This document shows positions 51,943 to 60,398 of a DNA stretch of 64,000 bases, one piece after another. This DNA comes from Streptomyces broussonetiae (GTDB lineage: Bacteria > Actinomycetota > Actinomycetes > Streptomycetales > Streptomycetaceae). Each line of letters opens with the position of its first letter. The stretch's first letter is position 1. The notes below the pieces were generated by a model. That model ran no database searches and had not been told where the DNA came from. It saw only the letters and a program-made list of their open reading frames with translations. A program made the translations under genes and the position numbers. The stretch covers positions 1,426,001 through 1,490,000 of the forward strand of contig NZ_CP047020.1 in assembly GCF_009796285.1 (NCBI RefSeq), in the 5' to 3' direction.

Positions 51943-52305
51943 TCACACGGCCTCCCCCAGCGCCGCGATGACGTCGGCCCTGCGGGGCTGCCCCGTGGCA
52001 CGCCGCACCACGCGGCCGTCCGCGTCGAGGACGAGCACCGTGGGCGTCTTGCGGATCTCCAACTGGCGTACGAGGCCCAGGTGGGCCTCGGCGTCGACCT
52101 CGACGTGCGCCACGCCGGGGACCATCGCCGCCACCTCGCCGAGGACGCGCCGGGTGGCCCGGCACGGCGCGCAGAAGGCGCTCGAGAACTGGAGGAGCGT
52201 GGCCCGCTCCCCCAGTTCGCCGCCGAGTTCGGCCGCTACCAGCCGTATGCCGTCATCCTGTACGCGCACCCGCGACTCTCCCGCTCCGCCTCTTCCGGTC
52301 ACCAT
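51943..52305 (-). CDS. Thioredoxin-like protein
   Basis: A 120-residue thioredoxin-fold protein with the active-site motif FCAPC in QFSSAFCAPCRATRRVL and the cis-proline region RKTPTVLVLDADG. CxPC suggests a reductase of disulfides. Relatives usually carry an N-terminal membrane helix. Here the frame extends upstream to a GTG at 52392, but the added 29 residues are not membrane-like, so the anchor may be lost or the start mis-set. I chose the ATG at 52305 tentatively. Confidence 0.7.
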   Translation of the reverse strand: MVTGRGGAGESRVRVQDDGIRLVAAELGGELGERATLLQFSSAFCAPCRATRRVLGEVAAMVPGVAHVEVDAEAHLGLVRQLEIRKTPTVLVLDADGRVVRRATGQPRRADVIAALGEAV

Positions 52306-52574
52306 CCGCACCAGCGCCCATCGGCACGCAAAGATTCCCGCCGCCCGGAAGAGCCCCGGTGGCGGAAGACTCGAATCGCCCGCAAAGGTCACTTAAAGGT
52401 CCGAGGTGGGATGTAGGCCGACGTGACGAGGATCTCGCCGCGGCGGGGCACCAGGACTGGCTACCCGCCCGTTCTTCGGGCACGATCTGCGAGACGCCGT
52501 AAACCTACGGCTGCGTAACTTTCCCGCCGGGATCCCCCCTTTCCCGAGCAGAGCAGAAAGGGCCCACCCCGCCC

Positions 52575-53303
52575 ATGGCCGAGCTGGTCTACCGTCCCGT
52601 CATCGGTTTCGCCAAGACGTTGTTCAAGGTCTGGGACCTGAAGATCGACTGCCAGGGGTCGGAGAACATCCCGCGCTCGGGCGGTGCCGTGCTGGTGAGC
52701 AATCACATCAGTTATCTGGACTTCGTCTTCAACGGCCTGGCGGCGCTGCCGCAGAAGCGCCTGGTGCGCTTCATGGCGAAGGAGTCCGTCTTCCGTCACC
52801 GGATCTCCGGTCCGCTGATGCGCGGCATGAAGCACATCCCCGTGGACCGCAATCAGGGCGAGGCGGCCTATGCGCACGCACTGGACTCGCTGCGCTCCGG
52901 TGAGGTGATCGGGGTCTTCCCGGAGGCCACCATCTCGCAGTCGTTCACGCTCAAGGGCTTCAAGTCCGGTGCGGCCCGGCTCGCCCAGGACGCCGGTGTC
53001 CCGCTGGTCCCGATGGCGGTGTGGGGCACGCAGCGGCTGTGGACGAAGGGCCACCCCCGCAACTTCAAGCGCGACCACCTGCCCGTCACCATCCGGGTCG
53101 GCGAGGCGGTCGAGGCACCCCGCGACCAGTACGCGGGCGCGATCACCCGCCGACTGCGCGAAGCCGTCCAGGAACTGCTGGAGGTCGCACAGCGCGCCTA
53201 CCCCGGCCGCCCCAAGGACCCGTCGGACTCCTGGTGGCTCCCCGCCCACCTGGGCGGCACGGCCCCGACGGTGGAACAACTGCGCGCCGCCGAGGCCCAC
53301 TGA
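52575..53303 (+). CDS. 1-acylglycerol-3-phosphate acyltransferase, PlsC family
   Basis: A 242-residue membrane-associated acyltransferase. The catalytic HX4D is in SNHISYLDFVF, the glycerol-phosphate-binding block is GVFPEATIS, and VPLVPMAVWG is the fourth motif. It transfers an acyl chain to lysophosphatidic acid in phospholipid synthesis. The ATG at 52575 has AAGGG in reach. It is divergent from the thioredoxin-like gene. Streptomyces have several paralogues, so its exact role is not clear. Confidence 0.9.
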   Translation: MAELVYRPVIGFAKTLFKVWDLKIDCQGSENIPRSGGAVLVSNHISYLDFVFNGLAALPQKRLVRFMAKESVFRHRISGPLMRGMKHIPVDRNQGEAAYAHALDSLRSGEVIGVFPEATISQSFTLKGFKSGAARLAQDAGVPLVPMAVWGTQRLWTKGHPRNFKRDHLPVTIRVGEAVEAPRDQYAGAITRRLREAVQELLEVAQRAYPGRPKDPSDSWWLPAHLGGTAPTVEQLRAAEAH

Positions 53304-54370
53304 CCCGCAGGCGCGTACGGCCGAAGGCGCGCCGGCGGCGGTCCCGCTCGCCCAGGGCCGGGGCGCTCCCACGGTATGTGTACGGCCGCGACGCGCCGGC
53401 ACGTCCTGCCGGGGGCCCGGCTCGGCAGACGCCCCGGGTGTGCCGGCGCACGGCCGTGCCGAAGGCCTCGAGATCGCGGTGCCGCCGCGGCGGCACCGTC
53501 CGACCGCGTGTGCGAGGGTGCCTACGCAGCGTGCGATGCCCGCGAGGTCGTTGTCGGGGCCGATCGTGGGGGCCTCTCCCCGCCCGGCTCCTTCTCCGGG
53601 TGGTGGTCCGGGTCCGTTCCGTGGCGGCCGAGCCGCCCCAAGCAGTGGGCGGAGCAGGCCCGTTCGGTGTCCATGAGGTTCGGTGTCACAGAGGATCGCG
53701 GACGCCTGCGGGCCGCGGGCGGACCGACCGAAGAGCGGTCCGGGGTCGGCCGACGGCGTGCCGGTGCGGCCGGAGCCCAACCCGGGTTGCGCCTCACCTG
53801 GCACGAGAAGGCGTCCTGAGCGCGACCGGCCACCTCGGTCGGGGGCGCCTGCACGCCTGAGGCGGCCGCAGTGGCGGCATCGCGGGCGCCCCGGAACCGA
53901 GGGCCGTGGCATCGACGACGTACCCGGCGAGCCTGCGGGCATGCGGACCGGCCCCGTTCCGCACCGAGAGGGATCGTGCCCGCGTGCCGGACGGCGGCAG
54001 GGCGCAGCGTACGACGTCGAGGCGGGACATGCCGTCCCAGGGGTCCAGGGCACGGTCGCCGCCGCCTGATCCCTCGTCAACCTCCGCATCTTGCAGGGAA
54101 GTTCCCTGCGCGTGGCGCCTCCGCCGCCGCGCGCCGGCGGCCTCGCGACACCGCCCGCGGCAACGGCCGTCACCAGGGCGGAGGCGAGCGCCCGGGGCTC
54201 ACGCGAGCGGGCCGGCCGCCTCCTCCTGCCGCCGATCCCGGCTCCCCTTGCGGTATTTGCGCCCTTTTCATCCCCCTCTGCTTGCCCTCCATCGCTCACG
54301 ATCCGCGAGATCCGCGAGTGCGACGGGGTGAGCGGCAGGCGGGGGGCGGGCCGGGGAGCCACCGCCTGCC
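53304..54370. other. Large gap without a recognisable gene
   Basis: About 1.07 kb between the acyltransferase gene and the convergent transglutaminase-like gene. Long open frames exist on both strands, but their translations are Arg/Pro/Gly-rich shadows. A stretch on the minus strand near 53545-53620 (IGPDNDLAGIARCVGTLAHAV) looks slightly protein-like but is too short to identify. The gap may contain decayed genes. Confidence 0.45.
54093..54109. promoter_or_regulatory. 17-bp perfect palindrome GCAGGGAAGTTCCCTGC
   Basis: Arms GCAGGGAA and TTCCCTGC flank a single G. It lies in the gene-free stretch, 260 bp from the end of the transglutaminase-like gene, so it does not obviously control any listed gene. 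It has the look of a regulator site left over from, or serving, an unrecognised gene. Confidence 0.4.
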
Positions 54371-54964
54371 TCAGAGCGCGTCCGGCAGCGTCTTCCACAG
54401 GTACGTCCGGTCCGGTGCGGCCTTCAGGGCACCGATGACGAGCGGATGCGGCTCGGCGTACAGGAGCGGGTGGTCCACCTCGCCGGAGGCCGCGTCGGGG
54501 ATCCAGGCCAGCCGCTCGCCGTCCAGGGAGAACCGGGCGTCGACACCGGGCTTGTTGCCACGCGGGTCCTGCCGGTGCCAGGCGCCGTGGAAGCGCACGG
54601 CGACCAGGCCGTGCACGGCGTGACCGCTGCCGTCGTCGTGCGCCAGCCGTTGGTAGCACAGGGCGGTGGGGATGTCCTCGGCCCGCAGCAGCGCAGCCAG
54701 CGCGTGCGCCTTGGCGTAGCAGATGCCGGTGCGCTGCTCCAGCACGTCGGAGGCACGCCAGGTGACGCGTGGGTCGCCGGCGTCGGCGGAGTGCAGGATG
54801 GCGTCCCGCACGAACCCATAAGCGGCTCGCGCATAGGCATACGAGTCCGTGGCACCCTCGGCCAGTCGGGCGGCCGTCTCCCGCACCACGGGATGGTGAT
54901 GGTCGATGACCTCGTCGGCGGCCAAGTAGGCAGAGAGGTCGGCGGTGTTCTGGATCAGCTCCAT
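54371..54964 (-). CDS. Transglutaminase-like domain protein
   Basis: A 197-residue protein with a complete Cys-His-Asp triad of the papain-like transglutaminase fold: C82 in TGICYAKAHAL, H118 in HGLVAVRFHG, and D133 in RQDPRGN. The N-terminus (MELIQNTADLSAYLAADEVIDHHHP) is family-typical. Bacterial relatives act as cysteine proteases or amidases rather than true crosslinkers. The ATG at 54964 has no strong ribosome binding site. It lies 89 bp upstream of the threonine aldolase stop region, in the opposite half of a gene-poor stretch. Confidence 0.85.
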   Translation of the reverse strand: MELIQNTADLSAYLAADEVIDHHHPVVRETAARLAEGATDSYAYARAAYGFVRDAILHSADAGDPRVTWRASDVLEQRTGICYAKAHALAALLRAEDIPTALCYQRLAHDDGSGHAVHGLVAVRFHGAWHRQDPRGNKPGVDARFSLDGERLAWIPDAASGEVDHPLLYAEPHPLVIGALKAAPDRTYLWKTLPDAL

Positions 54965-55053
54965 GGGCGCAGAGCATAGGAATGCGACCACCCGAGCGTC
55001 AATGACTTTTCAGGTGGCCGCATATCTATGCACTCCTGCCTGCGGCAGCGCTG

Positions 55054-56124
55054 CTAGCGCGCCATCTCCTCCTTGACCGCCGCCACGAAGCTGTCGACGT
55101 CCTCCTCCGTGGTGTCGAAGGAACACATCCAGCGCACCACTCCGGCGGCCTCGTCCCAGAAGTAGAACCGGAACCGCTGCTGCAGACTCTCGCTCACGTC
55201 GTGCGGAAGCCTGGCGAAGACGCCGTTGGCCTGCACCGGGTAGAGGATCTCCACCCCGTGCACCGCGCGCACGCCCTCGGCCAGGCGCTGGGCCATCTCG
55301 TTGGCGTGCCGGGCGTTGCGCAGCCACAGGTCCTTCGCCAGCAGCGCCTCCAACTGCACCGAGACGAAGCGCATCTTGGAGGCGAGCTGCATGGACAGCT
55401 TCCGCAGGTGCTTCATCTGCCGCACCGCGTCCTGGTTGATGACGACGACGGCCTCACCGAACACGGCGCCGTTCTTCGTCCCGCCGAGCGAGAGGATGTC
55501 GACGCCGACCGCGCTGGTGAAAGTCCGCATGGGCACGTCCAGGGAGGCGGCCGCGTTGGCTATGCGCGAGCCGTCCAGGTGCACCTTCATGCCGTGGGCG
55601 TGGGCGTGCTCGCAGATCGCACGGATCTCCGCAGGCGTGTAGAGCGTGCCCAGCTCCGTGCTCTGGGTGATCGAGACGACCTGCGGCATCGCGCGGTGCT
55701 CGTCCTCGAAGCCCCAGGCCTGCTTGTCGATCAGCTCGGGCGTGAGCTTGCCGTCGGGGGTGGGCACGGTGAGCAGCTTCAGGCCGCCCATGCGCTCGGG
55801 GGCGCCGCCCTCGTCGACGTTGATGTGCGCGCTCTCGGCGCAGATCACCGCACCCCAGCGGTCGGTGACGGCCTGGAGCGCGACCACGTTCGCGCCGGTG
55901 CCGTTGAACACCGGGAAGGCCTCCGCGCCGGCCCCGAAATGGCTGCGGACGATCTGCTGGAGGTTCTCGGTGTACTCGTCCTCGCCGTACGCCACCTGGT
56001 GGCCGCCGTTGGCCAGGGCCAGGGCGGCGAGCACCTCGGGGTGGGCTCCGGCGTAGTTGTCACTGGCGAAACCGCGGACCTGCGGGTCGTGGTGGCGACG
56101 CGCGTCGGTCTTGGGTGGGTTCAC
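55054..56124 (-). CDS. Low-specificity L-threonine aldolase-like PLP enzyme
   Basis: A 356-residue fold-type I PLP enzyme. K217 in SLGGTKNGAVFGEAVV is the Schiff-base lysine; VHLDGSRIANAAASL carries the cofactor-pairing aspartate. FASDNYAGAHPEVLAAL is the beta-eliminating lyase/threonine aldolase start. Such enzymes cleave threonine or allo-threonine to glycine and acetaldehyde. The GTG at 56124 overlaps the SDR stop (GTGA). It is the third gene of a DUF6421-SDR-aldolase operon, so it may act on a product of the SDR. Confidence 0.88.
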   Translation of the reverse strand: MNPPKTDARRHHDPQVRGFASDNYAGAHPEVLAALALANGGHQVAYGEDEYTENLQQIVRSHFGAGAEAFPVFNGTGANVVALQAVTDRWGAVICAESAHINVDEGGAPERMGGLKLLTVPTPDGKLTPELIDKQAWGFEDEHRAMPQVVSITQSTELGTLYTPAEIRAICEHAHAHGMKVHLDGSRIANAAASLDVPMRTFTSAVGVDILSLGGTKNGAVFGEAVVVINQDAVRQMKHLRKLSMQLASKMRFVSVQLEALLAKDLWLRNARHANEMAQRLAEGVRAVHGVEILYPVQANGVFARLPHDVSESLQQRFRFYFWDEAAGVVRWMCSFDTTEEDVDSFVAAVKEEMAR

Positions 56125-56879
56125 GGCTTCTCGGTCAGCCACAGACGGTTTCCGTTCACTTCGGCGGCGGGCTTGCTCCAGACGCCCTCGATGGCCTCGG
56201 CCAGGTCCTTGACGTCCGTGAAACCCGCGAACTTCGCGTTGGGCCGCTCCGCGCGCATCGCGTCGTGGACCAACGCCTTCACCACCAGGATGGCAGCCGC
56301 GGAGGTCAGCCCCTCGGCGCCCTCCGCGGCCTGCGCCTTGCGCAGGCCGTCGGCCATGGCGAGCGCCCACGCCTCGGCGGCGGCCTTGGCCGCGGAGTAC
56401 GCCGCGTTGCCCGCCGTGGGCTTCGAGGCGCCGGCGGCACTGATCAGCAGGTAGCGACCGCGGTCGCTGCGCAGCAGGCCGTCAAAGAAGGCCAGGGAGG
56501 TGTGCTGGACGGTGCGGATCAGCAGCTTCTCCAGCAGGTCCCAGTCCGCGAGATCGGTCTCGGCGAAGTTCGCGCTGCCGCGCCAGCCGCCGACGAGGTG
56601 GACCAGGCCGTCGATGCGCCCGTGGTCCTTCTCGATGCGCGCCGCCCAGTCCCGCGTCGAGTCCAGGCTGAGCAGGTCGACCGTCTCGCCGGTGACCGTG
56701 GCTCCGCCGTTCGCGTAACGGGCGGCGTCGACGGCCTCCGCCAGGCGCTCGGGGTTGTTGTCGGCGCCGACGACGACCGCGCCCGCCTCTGCGAGCCGGA
56801 CCAGCGCAGCATGCCCGGCGGGTCCGCCCGCGCCGGCCACCGCGATCACCGCACCCTTGAGAGACCCGTTCCCCACCAT
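56121..56879 (-). CDS. SDR family NAD(P)-dependent oxidoreductase
   Basis: A 252-residue short-chain dehydrogenase. The glycine motif AGAGGPAGHAAL is unusual but in place; DNNPERL marks the cofactor 2' end, suggesting NAD(H); HLVGGWRGS replaces the NNAG motif; and the catalytic pair is YSAAKAAAEAWAL with Ser in LLISAAG. The ATG at 56879 follows AGAGGGGAAG. It sits between DUF6421 and the threonine-aldolase-like gene, overlapping the latter by 4 bp, so a shared pathway is likely. The substrate is unknown. Confidence 0.88.
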   Translation of the reverse strand: MVGNGSLKGAVIAVAGAGGPAGHAALVRLAEAGAVVVGADNNPERLAEAVDAARYANGGATVTGETVDLLSLDSTRDWAARIEKDHGRIDGLVHLVGGWRGSANFAETDLADWDLLEKLLIRTVQHTSLAFFDGLLRSDRGRYLLISAAGASKPTAGNAAYSAAKAAAEAWALAMADGLRKAQAAEGAEGLTSAAAILVVKALVHDAMRAERPNAKFAGFTDVKDLAEAIEGVWSKPAAEVNGNRLWLTEKP

Positions 56880-56917
56880 GTTCTTCCCCTCTTGAGCAGT
56901 GTTCCTCGGGCGGTCGC

Positions 56918-58315
56918 TCACGCGGCGGCCCGCTCGGCGCCGTCCGCCGTGATGCCCTTGGTGGAGGCAATCACGTTCTTCAGCTTCTTCGACAGCGCCT
57001 CATAGAACATGCTCAGCGGAAACTCGTCCGGAAGCACGTCGTCCACGAGCTTGCGCGGCGGCTGCGTCAGGTCCAGGGCGTCCGGGCCCTTGGCCCACTT
57101 GGAGCCGGGGTGCGGGGCGAGATAGCCGGCGACCAGCTCGTAGCCGGCGAACCAGTGCACGAGCTTAGGACGGTCGATGCCGTCCCGGTACAGCGTCTCG
57201 ATCTCGGCGCACAGCTGGTTGGTGACCTGCGGAGCGCGCTCCCAGTCGATGGAGAGCTTGTTGTCGGTCCAGCGGATGACGTCGTGCTTGTGCAGGTAGG
57301 CGAAGAGCAGCTGGCCGCCGAGGCCGTCGTAGTTGCGTACACGGTCACCGGTGACCGGGAAGCGGAACATCCGGTCGAAGAGCACCGCGTACTGCACGTC
57401 ACGGGCCTGCGGGACCCCGTCCGCCTGGAGCTTCACGGCCTCCTTGAAGGCGGTGAGGTCGCAGCGCAGCTCCTCCAGGCCGTACATCCAGAACGGCTGG
57501 CGCTGCTTGATCATGAACGGGTCGAACGGCAGGTCGCCGTGGCTGTGGGTGCGGTCGTGGACCATGTCCCACAGCACGAAGGCCTCTTCGCAGCGCTTCT
57601 GGTCGTGGACCATCGCGGCGATGTCCTCGGGCAGCTGAAGGCCCAGGAGGTCGACGGCCGCGTCGGTGACCCGGCGGAAGCGGGCGGCCTCGCGGTCGCA
57701 GAAGATGCCACCCCAGGAGAAACGTTCCGGCGCCTCGCGCACGGCGATGGTCTCCGGGAAGAGGACCGCCGAGTTGGTGTCGTAGCCGGAGGTGAAGTCC
57801 TCGAACGTGATACCGCAGAACAGCGGGTTGTCGTAGCGGGTACGCTCCAGCTCGGCCAGCCAGTCCGGCCAGACCATGCGCAGCACGACCGCCTCGAGGT
57901 TGCGGTCCAGGTTGCCGTTCTGCGTGTACATCGGGAAGACGACCAGGTGCTGCAGGCCGTCCGCGCGGTGCGCGGCGGGCTGGAAGGCCAGCAGGGAGTC
58001 CAGGAAGTCGGGCACCTCGAAGCCGCCCTCGGCCCAGCGCCGCAAATCCTCCACGGCGGCCTGGTGGTAGGCCTTGTCGTGCGGGAGCAGCGGGGAGAGC
58101 AGCTCGATCGCCTCGACGACACGCCGCACGGCCGCCTCGGCGTCGGTCCTGGCCGGGGCACCCTCGACGGCGAAGTCGATCGATCCGTCCTTGCTCTGCC
58201 ATGGCCGGATCTGCTCCACGGCATCCTTGAGCACGGGCCAGGCCGGGTGCTCAATCACCCTGGTCGATGAAGGAATCTGCCCCTCCATAGCCGCCTGCAC
58301 AAGAATTTCCGTCAT
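56918..58315 (-). CDS. DUF6421 family protein
   Basis: A 465-residue soluble protein of unknown function. Its most striking piece is MVHDRTHSHGDLPFDPF, a His/Asp cluster that could bind a metal, near residue 255. CGITFEDFTSGYDTN and FCDREAARFRR are other conserved-looking stretches. No known catalytic fold is evident. The ATG follows GGAGG. It opens the operon; the SDR gene starts 38 bp after its stop and the PLP aldolase overlaps the SDR. A palindrome GTATGCATAC lies 38 bp upstream. Confidence 0.8.
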   Translation of the reverse strand: MTEILVQAAMEGQIPSSTRVIEHPAWPVLKDAVEQIRPWQSKDGSIDFAVEGAPARTDAEAAVRRVVEAIELLSPLLPHDKAYHQAAVEDLRRWAEGGFEVPDFLDSLLAFQPAAHRADGLQHLVVFPMYTQNGNLDRNLEAVVLRMVWPDWLAELERTRYDNPLFCGITFEDFTSGYDTNSAVLFPETIAVREAPERFSWGGIFCDREAARFRRVTDAAVDLLGLQLPEDIAAMVHDQKRCEEAFVLWDMVHDRTHSHGDLPFDPFMIKQRQPFWMYGLEELRCDLTAFKEAVKLQADGVPQARDVQYAVLFDRMFRFPVTGDRVRNYDGLGGQLLFAYLHKHDVIRWTDNKLSIDWERAPQVTNQLCAEIETLYRDGIDRPKLVHWFAGYELVAGYLAPHPGSKWAKGPDALDLTQPPRKLVDDVLPDEFPLSMFYEALSKKLKNVIASTKGITADGAERAAA

Positions 58316-58707
58316 ATCCCATCCTCCACGGGAGAACCTCGCGTAAGGACACCGTATGCATACTCGGTTTCCGCCATCAAGAGGTTCATCGGGAAAATAT
58401 CCTGCCCGACCCCTTGGTCACCGCTGATTTTCCTGCAGTAAACCGTGACGGCGCTCACTTCCGTCGCTTCTGCGGGGTCCCGTCGGGGTGGCGATCCGGT
58501 CGGTCAAGGATGCGGGGACTCGCCCACGAGCGAGTGACGGCCGGGGCGCATACCGGCCAGTTGACGCGCGCGGCGCGCACCCGTACGGCGTGCACGTGCG
58601 GGTTCATCGCGGGCCCCGGCGATTAGGCTGCGACTCTGCCCGCGCGGACGATGGCGTCCGCCCGTCCCGCGCGTGCCGAGCCGCCGTCGACGGAAGCGAG
58701 TCGAACC
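58316..58707. other. Divergent promoter region between DUF6421 and GDPD genes
   Basis: It holds the perfect palindrome GTATGCATAC at 58354-58363, which on the minus strand also reads as a -10-like TATGCA for the DUF6421 operon. A loosely AT-rich patch lies at 58340-58445. I see no gene in the rest. Confidence 0.4.
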
Positions 58708-59391
58708 TTGAACTTCCTTACCATCGGTCACCGCGGGGTCATGGGTGTCGAGCCCGAGAACACCCTTCGTTCGTTCGTTGCCGCGCAGGACGCCGGCCTC
58801 GATCTCATCGAACTCGATCTGCACCTGAGCAAGGACGGCGCCCTGGTCGTCATGCACGACGACGAGGTGGACCGTACGACCGACGGCACCGGGCCGATCG
58901 CCGACAAGACCCTGGCCGAGCTGCGCGCCCTGGACGCGGGCCGTGGAGAGCGGGTGCCGGTGTTCGAGGAGGTGCTGGACGTGGTGCGTACGCCACTGCA
59001 GGCCGAGATCAAGGATGTGGCGGCGGCCCGGGCGCTGGCGGAGGTGATGCACGAGCGGGACCTGGTCGGGCGGGTGGAGGTGTCCTCGTTCCACGACGAC
59101 GCGATCGCCGAGATCGCCCGGCTGGTGCCGGGGGTGCGCACCGCGCTGATCGGGAGCCGCTACGGCACCGACGTGGTGGAGCGGGCCGTGGCCGTGGGCG
59201 CCCCGACCCTCTGCCTCAACATCCGCCGGCTCACCCTGGAGATCGTCGAGCGTGCGCGTGCGTCCGGCCTGCGCATCATCGGCTGGGTGGTCAACACGCA
59301 GGATCAGCTGCGGCTGGTGCGCGCCCTGGAGCTGGACGGCGCGACGACCGACTTCCCGGAGATCAAGCGCACCGCCCGCTTCACCGCGTGA
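58708..59391 (+). CDS. Glycerophosphodiester phosphodiesterase family protein
   Basis: A 227-residue GDPD TIM-barrel protein: IGHRGVMGVEPENTLRSF gives the catalytic His and metal Glu, IELDLHLSKDGALVVMHDDEVDRTT the second His and metal ligands, and LQAEIKD the last Glu. It would hydrolyse glycerophosphodiesters to glycerol-3-phosphate and an alcohol; there is no signal peptide, so it is cytosolic. I chose the TTG at 58708 because it follows GGAAG and starts directly at NFLTIGHRG. An ATG at 58651 is in frame but lacks a ribosome binding site. Confidence 0.88.
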   Translation: MNFLTIGHRGVMGVEPENTLRSFVAAQDAGLDLIELDLHLSKDGALVVMHDDEVDRTTDGTGPIADKTLAELRALDAGRGERVPVFEEVLDVVRTPLQAEIKDVAAARALAEVMHERDLVGRVEVSSFHDDAIAEIARLVPGVRTALIGSRYGTDVVERAVAVGAPTLCLNIRRLTLEIVERARASGLRIIGWVVNTQDQLRLVRALELDGATTDFPEIKRTARFTA

Positions 59392-59394
59392 GGG

Positions 59395-59934
59395 TCACAC
59401 CAGCGGCTTGACCAGCAGCTCGAACTGGAGGTCGTCGCGCTGCGGGATGCCGAAGCGCTCGTCGCCGTACGGGAACGGGCTCATCTGTCCCGTACGGCGG
59501 TAGCCGCGGCGCTCGTACCAGGTGATCAGGTCGTTCCGTACGGAGATCACCGTCATGTGCATCTCCGTGACACCCCAGTCCTCGCGGGCCTGGCGCTCCG
59601 CCTCGGCCATGACCACCTTGCCGAGGCCGGCGCCCTGCAGGGCGGGGCTGACGGCGAACATGCCGAAGTAGGCGTGGTCGCCGCGGTGTTCGAGCTGGCA
59701 GCAGGCGACGACGCCGCCGTCCTGCTCCACCGTCAGCAGTCGGCTGTCCGGCGACTTGATCACCTCGAGCACGCCCTCGGGGTCGGTGCGCTGTCCCTGT
59801 AGGATGTCCGCCTCGGTGGTCCACCCGGTTCGACTGGAGTCGCCGCGGTAGGCCGACTCGATCAGCGCGACCAGGACGTCCACGTCGGCGTCCGTCGCGG
59901 CGCGGAAGGTGAGTCCGTTGGCGGGGTTGTCCAT
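59395..59934 (-). CDS. GNAT family N-acetyltransferase
   Basis: A 179-residue GNAT protein. MFAVSPALQGAGLGKVVMAEAE is motif A with the acetyl-CoA pyrophosphate loop (QGAGLG); the ending RNDLITWYERRGYRRTGQMSPFPYG is motif B. The ATG at 59934 is preceded by AAAGG. It transfers an acetyl group from acetyl-CoA to an unknown amine. It converges on the GDPD gene with 3 bp between stops, and is divergent from the VOC gene at 60006. Confidence 0.9.
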   Translation of the reverse strand: MDNPANGLTFRAATDADVDVLVALIESAYRGDSSRTGWTTEADILQGQRTDPEGVLEVIKSPDSRLLTVEQDGGVVACCQLEHRGDHAYFGMFAVSPALQGAGLGKVVMAEAERQAREDWGVTEMHMTVISVRNDLITWYERRGYRRTGQMSPFPYGDERFGIPQRDDLQFELLVKPLV

Positions 59935-60005
59935 GGGGCGGCCTTTCGATCTCGGGCGTGGCTGAGCCAGGGTCGAGGGTAACCCTGCCACTAGGCTCCG
60001 CCTGC

Positions 60006-60398
60006 ATGGTGCACGTACTCAACAGCCGGACGCTGCTCACCCCCACCGACCCCGAGCGCTCCCGCGCCTTCTACGGCGAGCAGCTGGGGCTGTCCGTCTA
60101 CCGCGAGTTCGGTACCGGCCCCGAGCGCGGGACGGTGTACTTCCTCGGCGGCGGCTTCCTGGAGGTCTCCGGGCGCTCCCAGACCCGGCCGTCGCCCGCG
60201 GTACGGCTGTGGCTGCAGGTCGACGACGTGACGGCCGCGCACGAGGAACTGCGGGAGAAGGGCGTCGGCATCGTCCGGCCGCCGGTGAAGGAGCCGTGGG
60301 GCCTGATCGAGATGTGGATCGCCGATCCGGACGGCGTCCCCATCGCCCTGGTGGAGATCCCGACGGACCATCCGATGCGGTACCGGCCGGGAATCTGA
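60006..60398 (+). CDS. VOC family protein, glyoxalase/bleomycin-resistance type
   Basis: A 130-residue single-domain VOC protein: RTLLTPTDPERSRAFYGEQLGL opens the first beta-alpha-beta-beta-beta module, and WLQVDDVTAAHEELREKG then PWGLIEMWIADPDGVPIALVEIP the second. Metal-ligand positions include the Glu in LVEIP. Function ranges from glyoxalase to dioxygenase or antibiotic binding; no specific role is indicated. The start is the ATG at 60006, just after the GCCTGC stretch; it has no clear ribosome binding site. It is followed by a repeat-rich gap. Confidence 0.82.
   Translation: MVHVLNSRTLLTPTDPERSRAFYGEQLGLSVYREFGTGPERGTVYFLGGGFLEVSGRSQTRPSPAVRLWLQVDDVTAAHEELREKGVGIVRPPVKEPWGLIEMWIADPDGVPIALVEIPTDHPMRYRPGI

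Noticed and set aside
53545..53620. A terpene-synthase or other gene fragment on the minus strand
   Set aside because: The protein-like piece is about 20 residues and I cannot match it to any family.
52461..54977. An 838-codon minus-strand frame crossing the acyltransferase gene
   Set aside because: It is antisense to the acyltransferase, whose HX4D and FPEAT motifs are real; the rest is low-complexity shadow.
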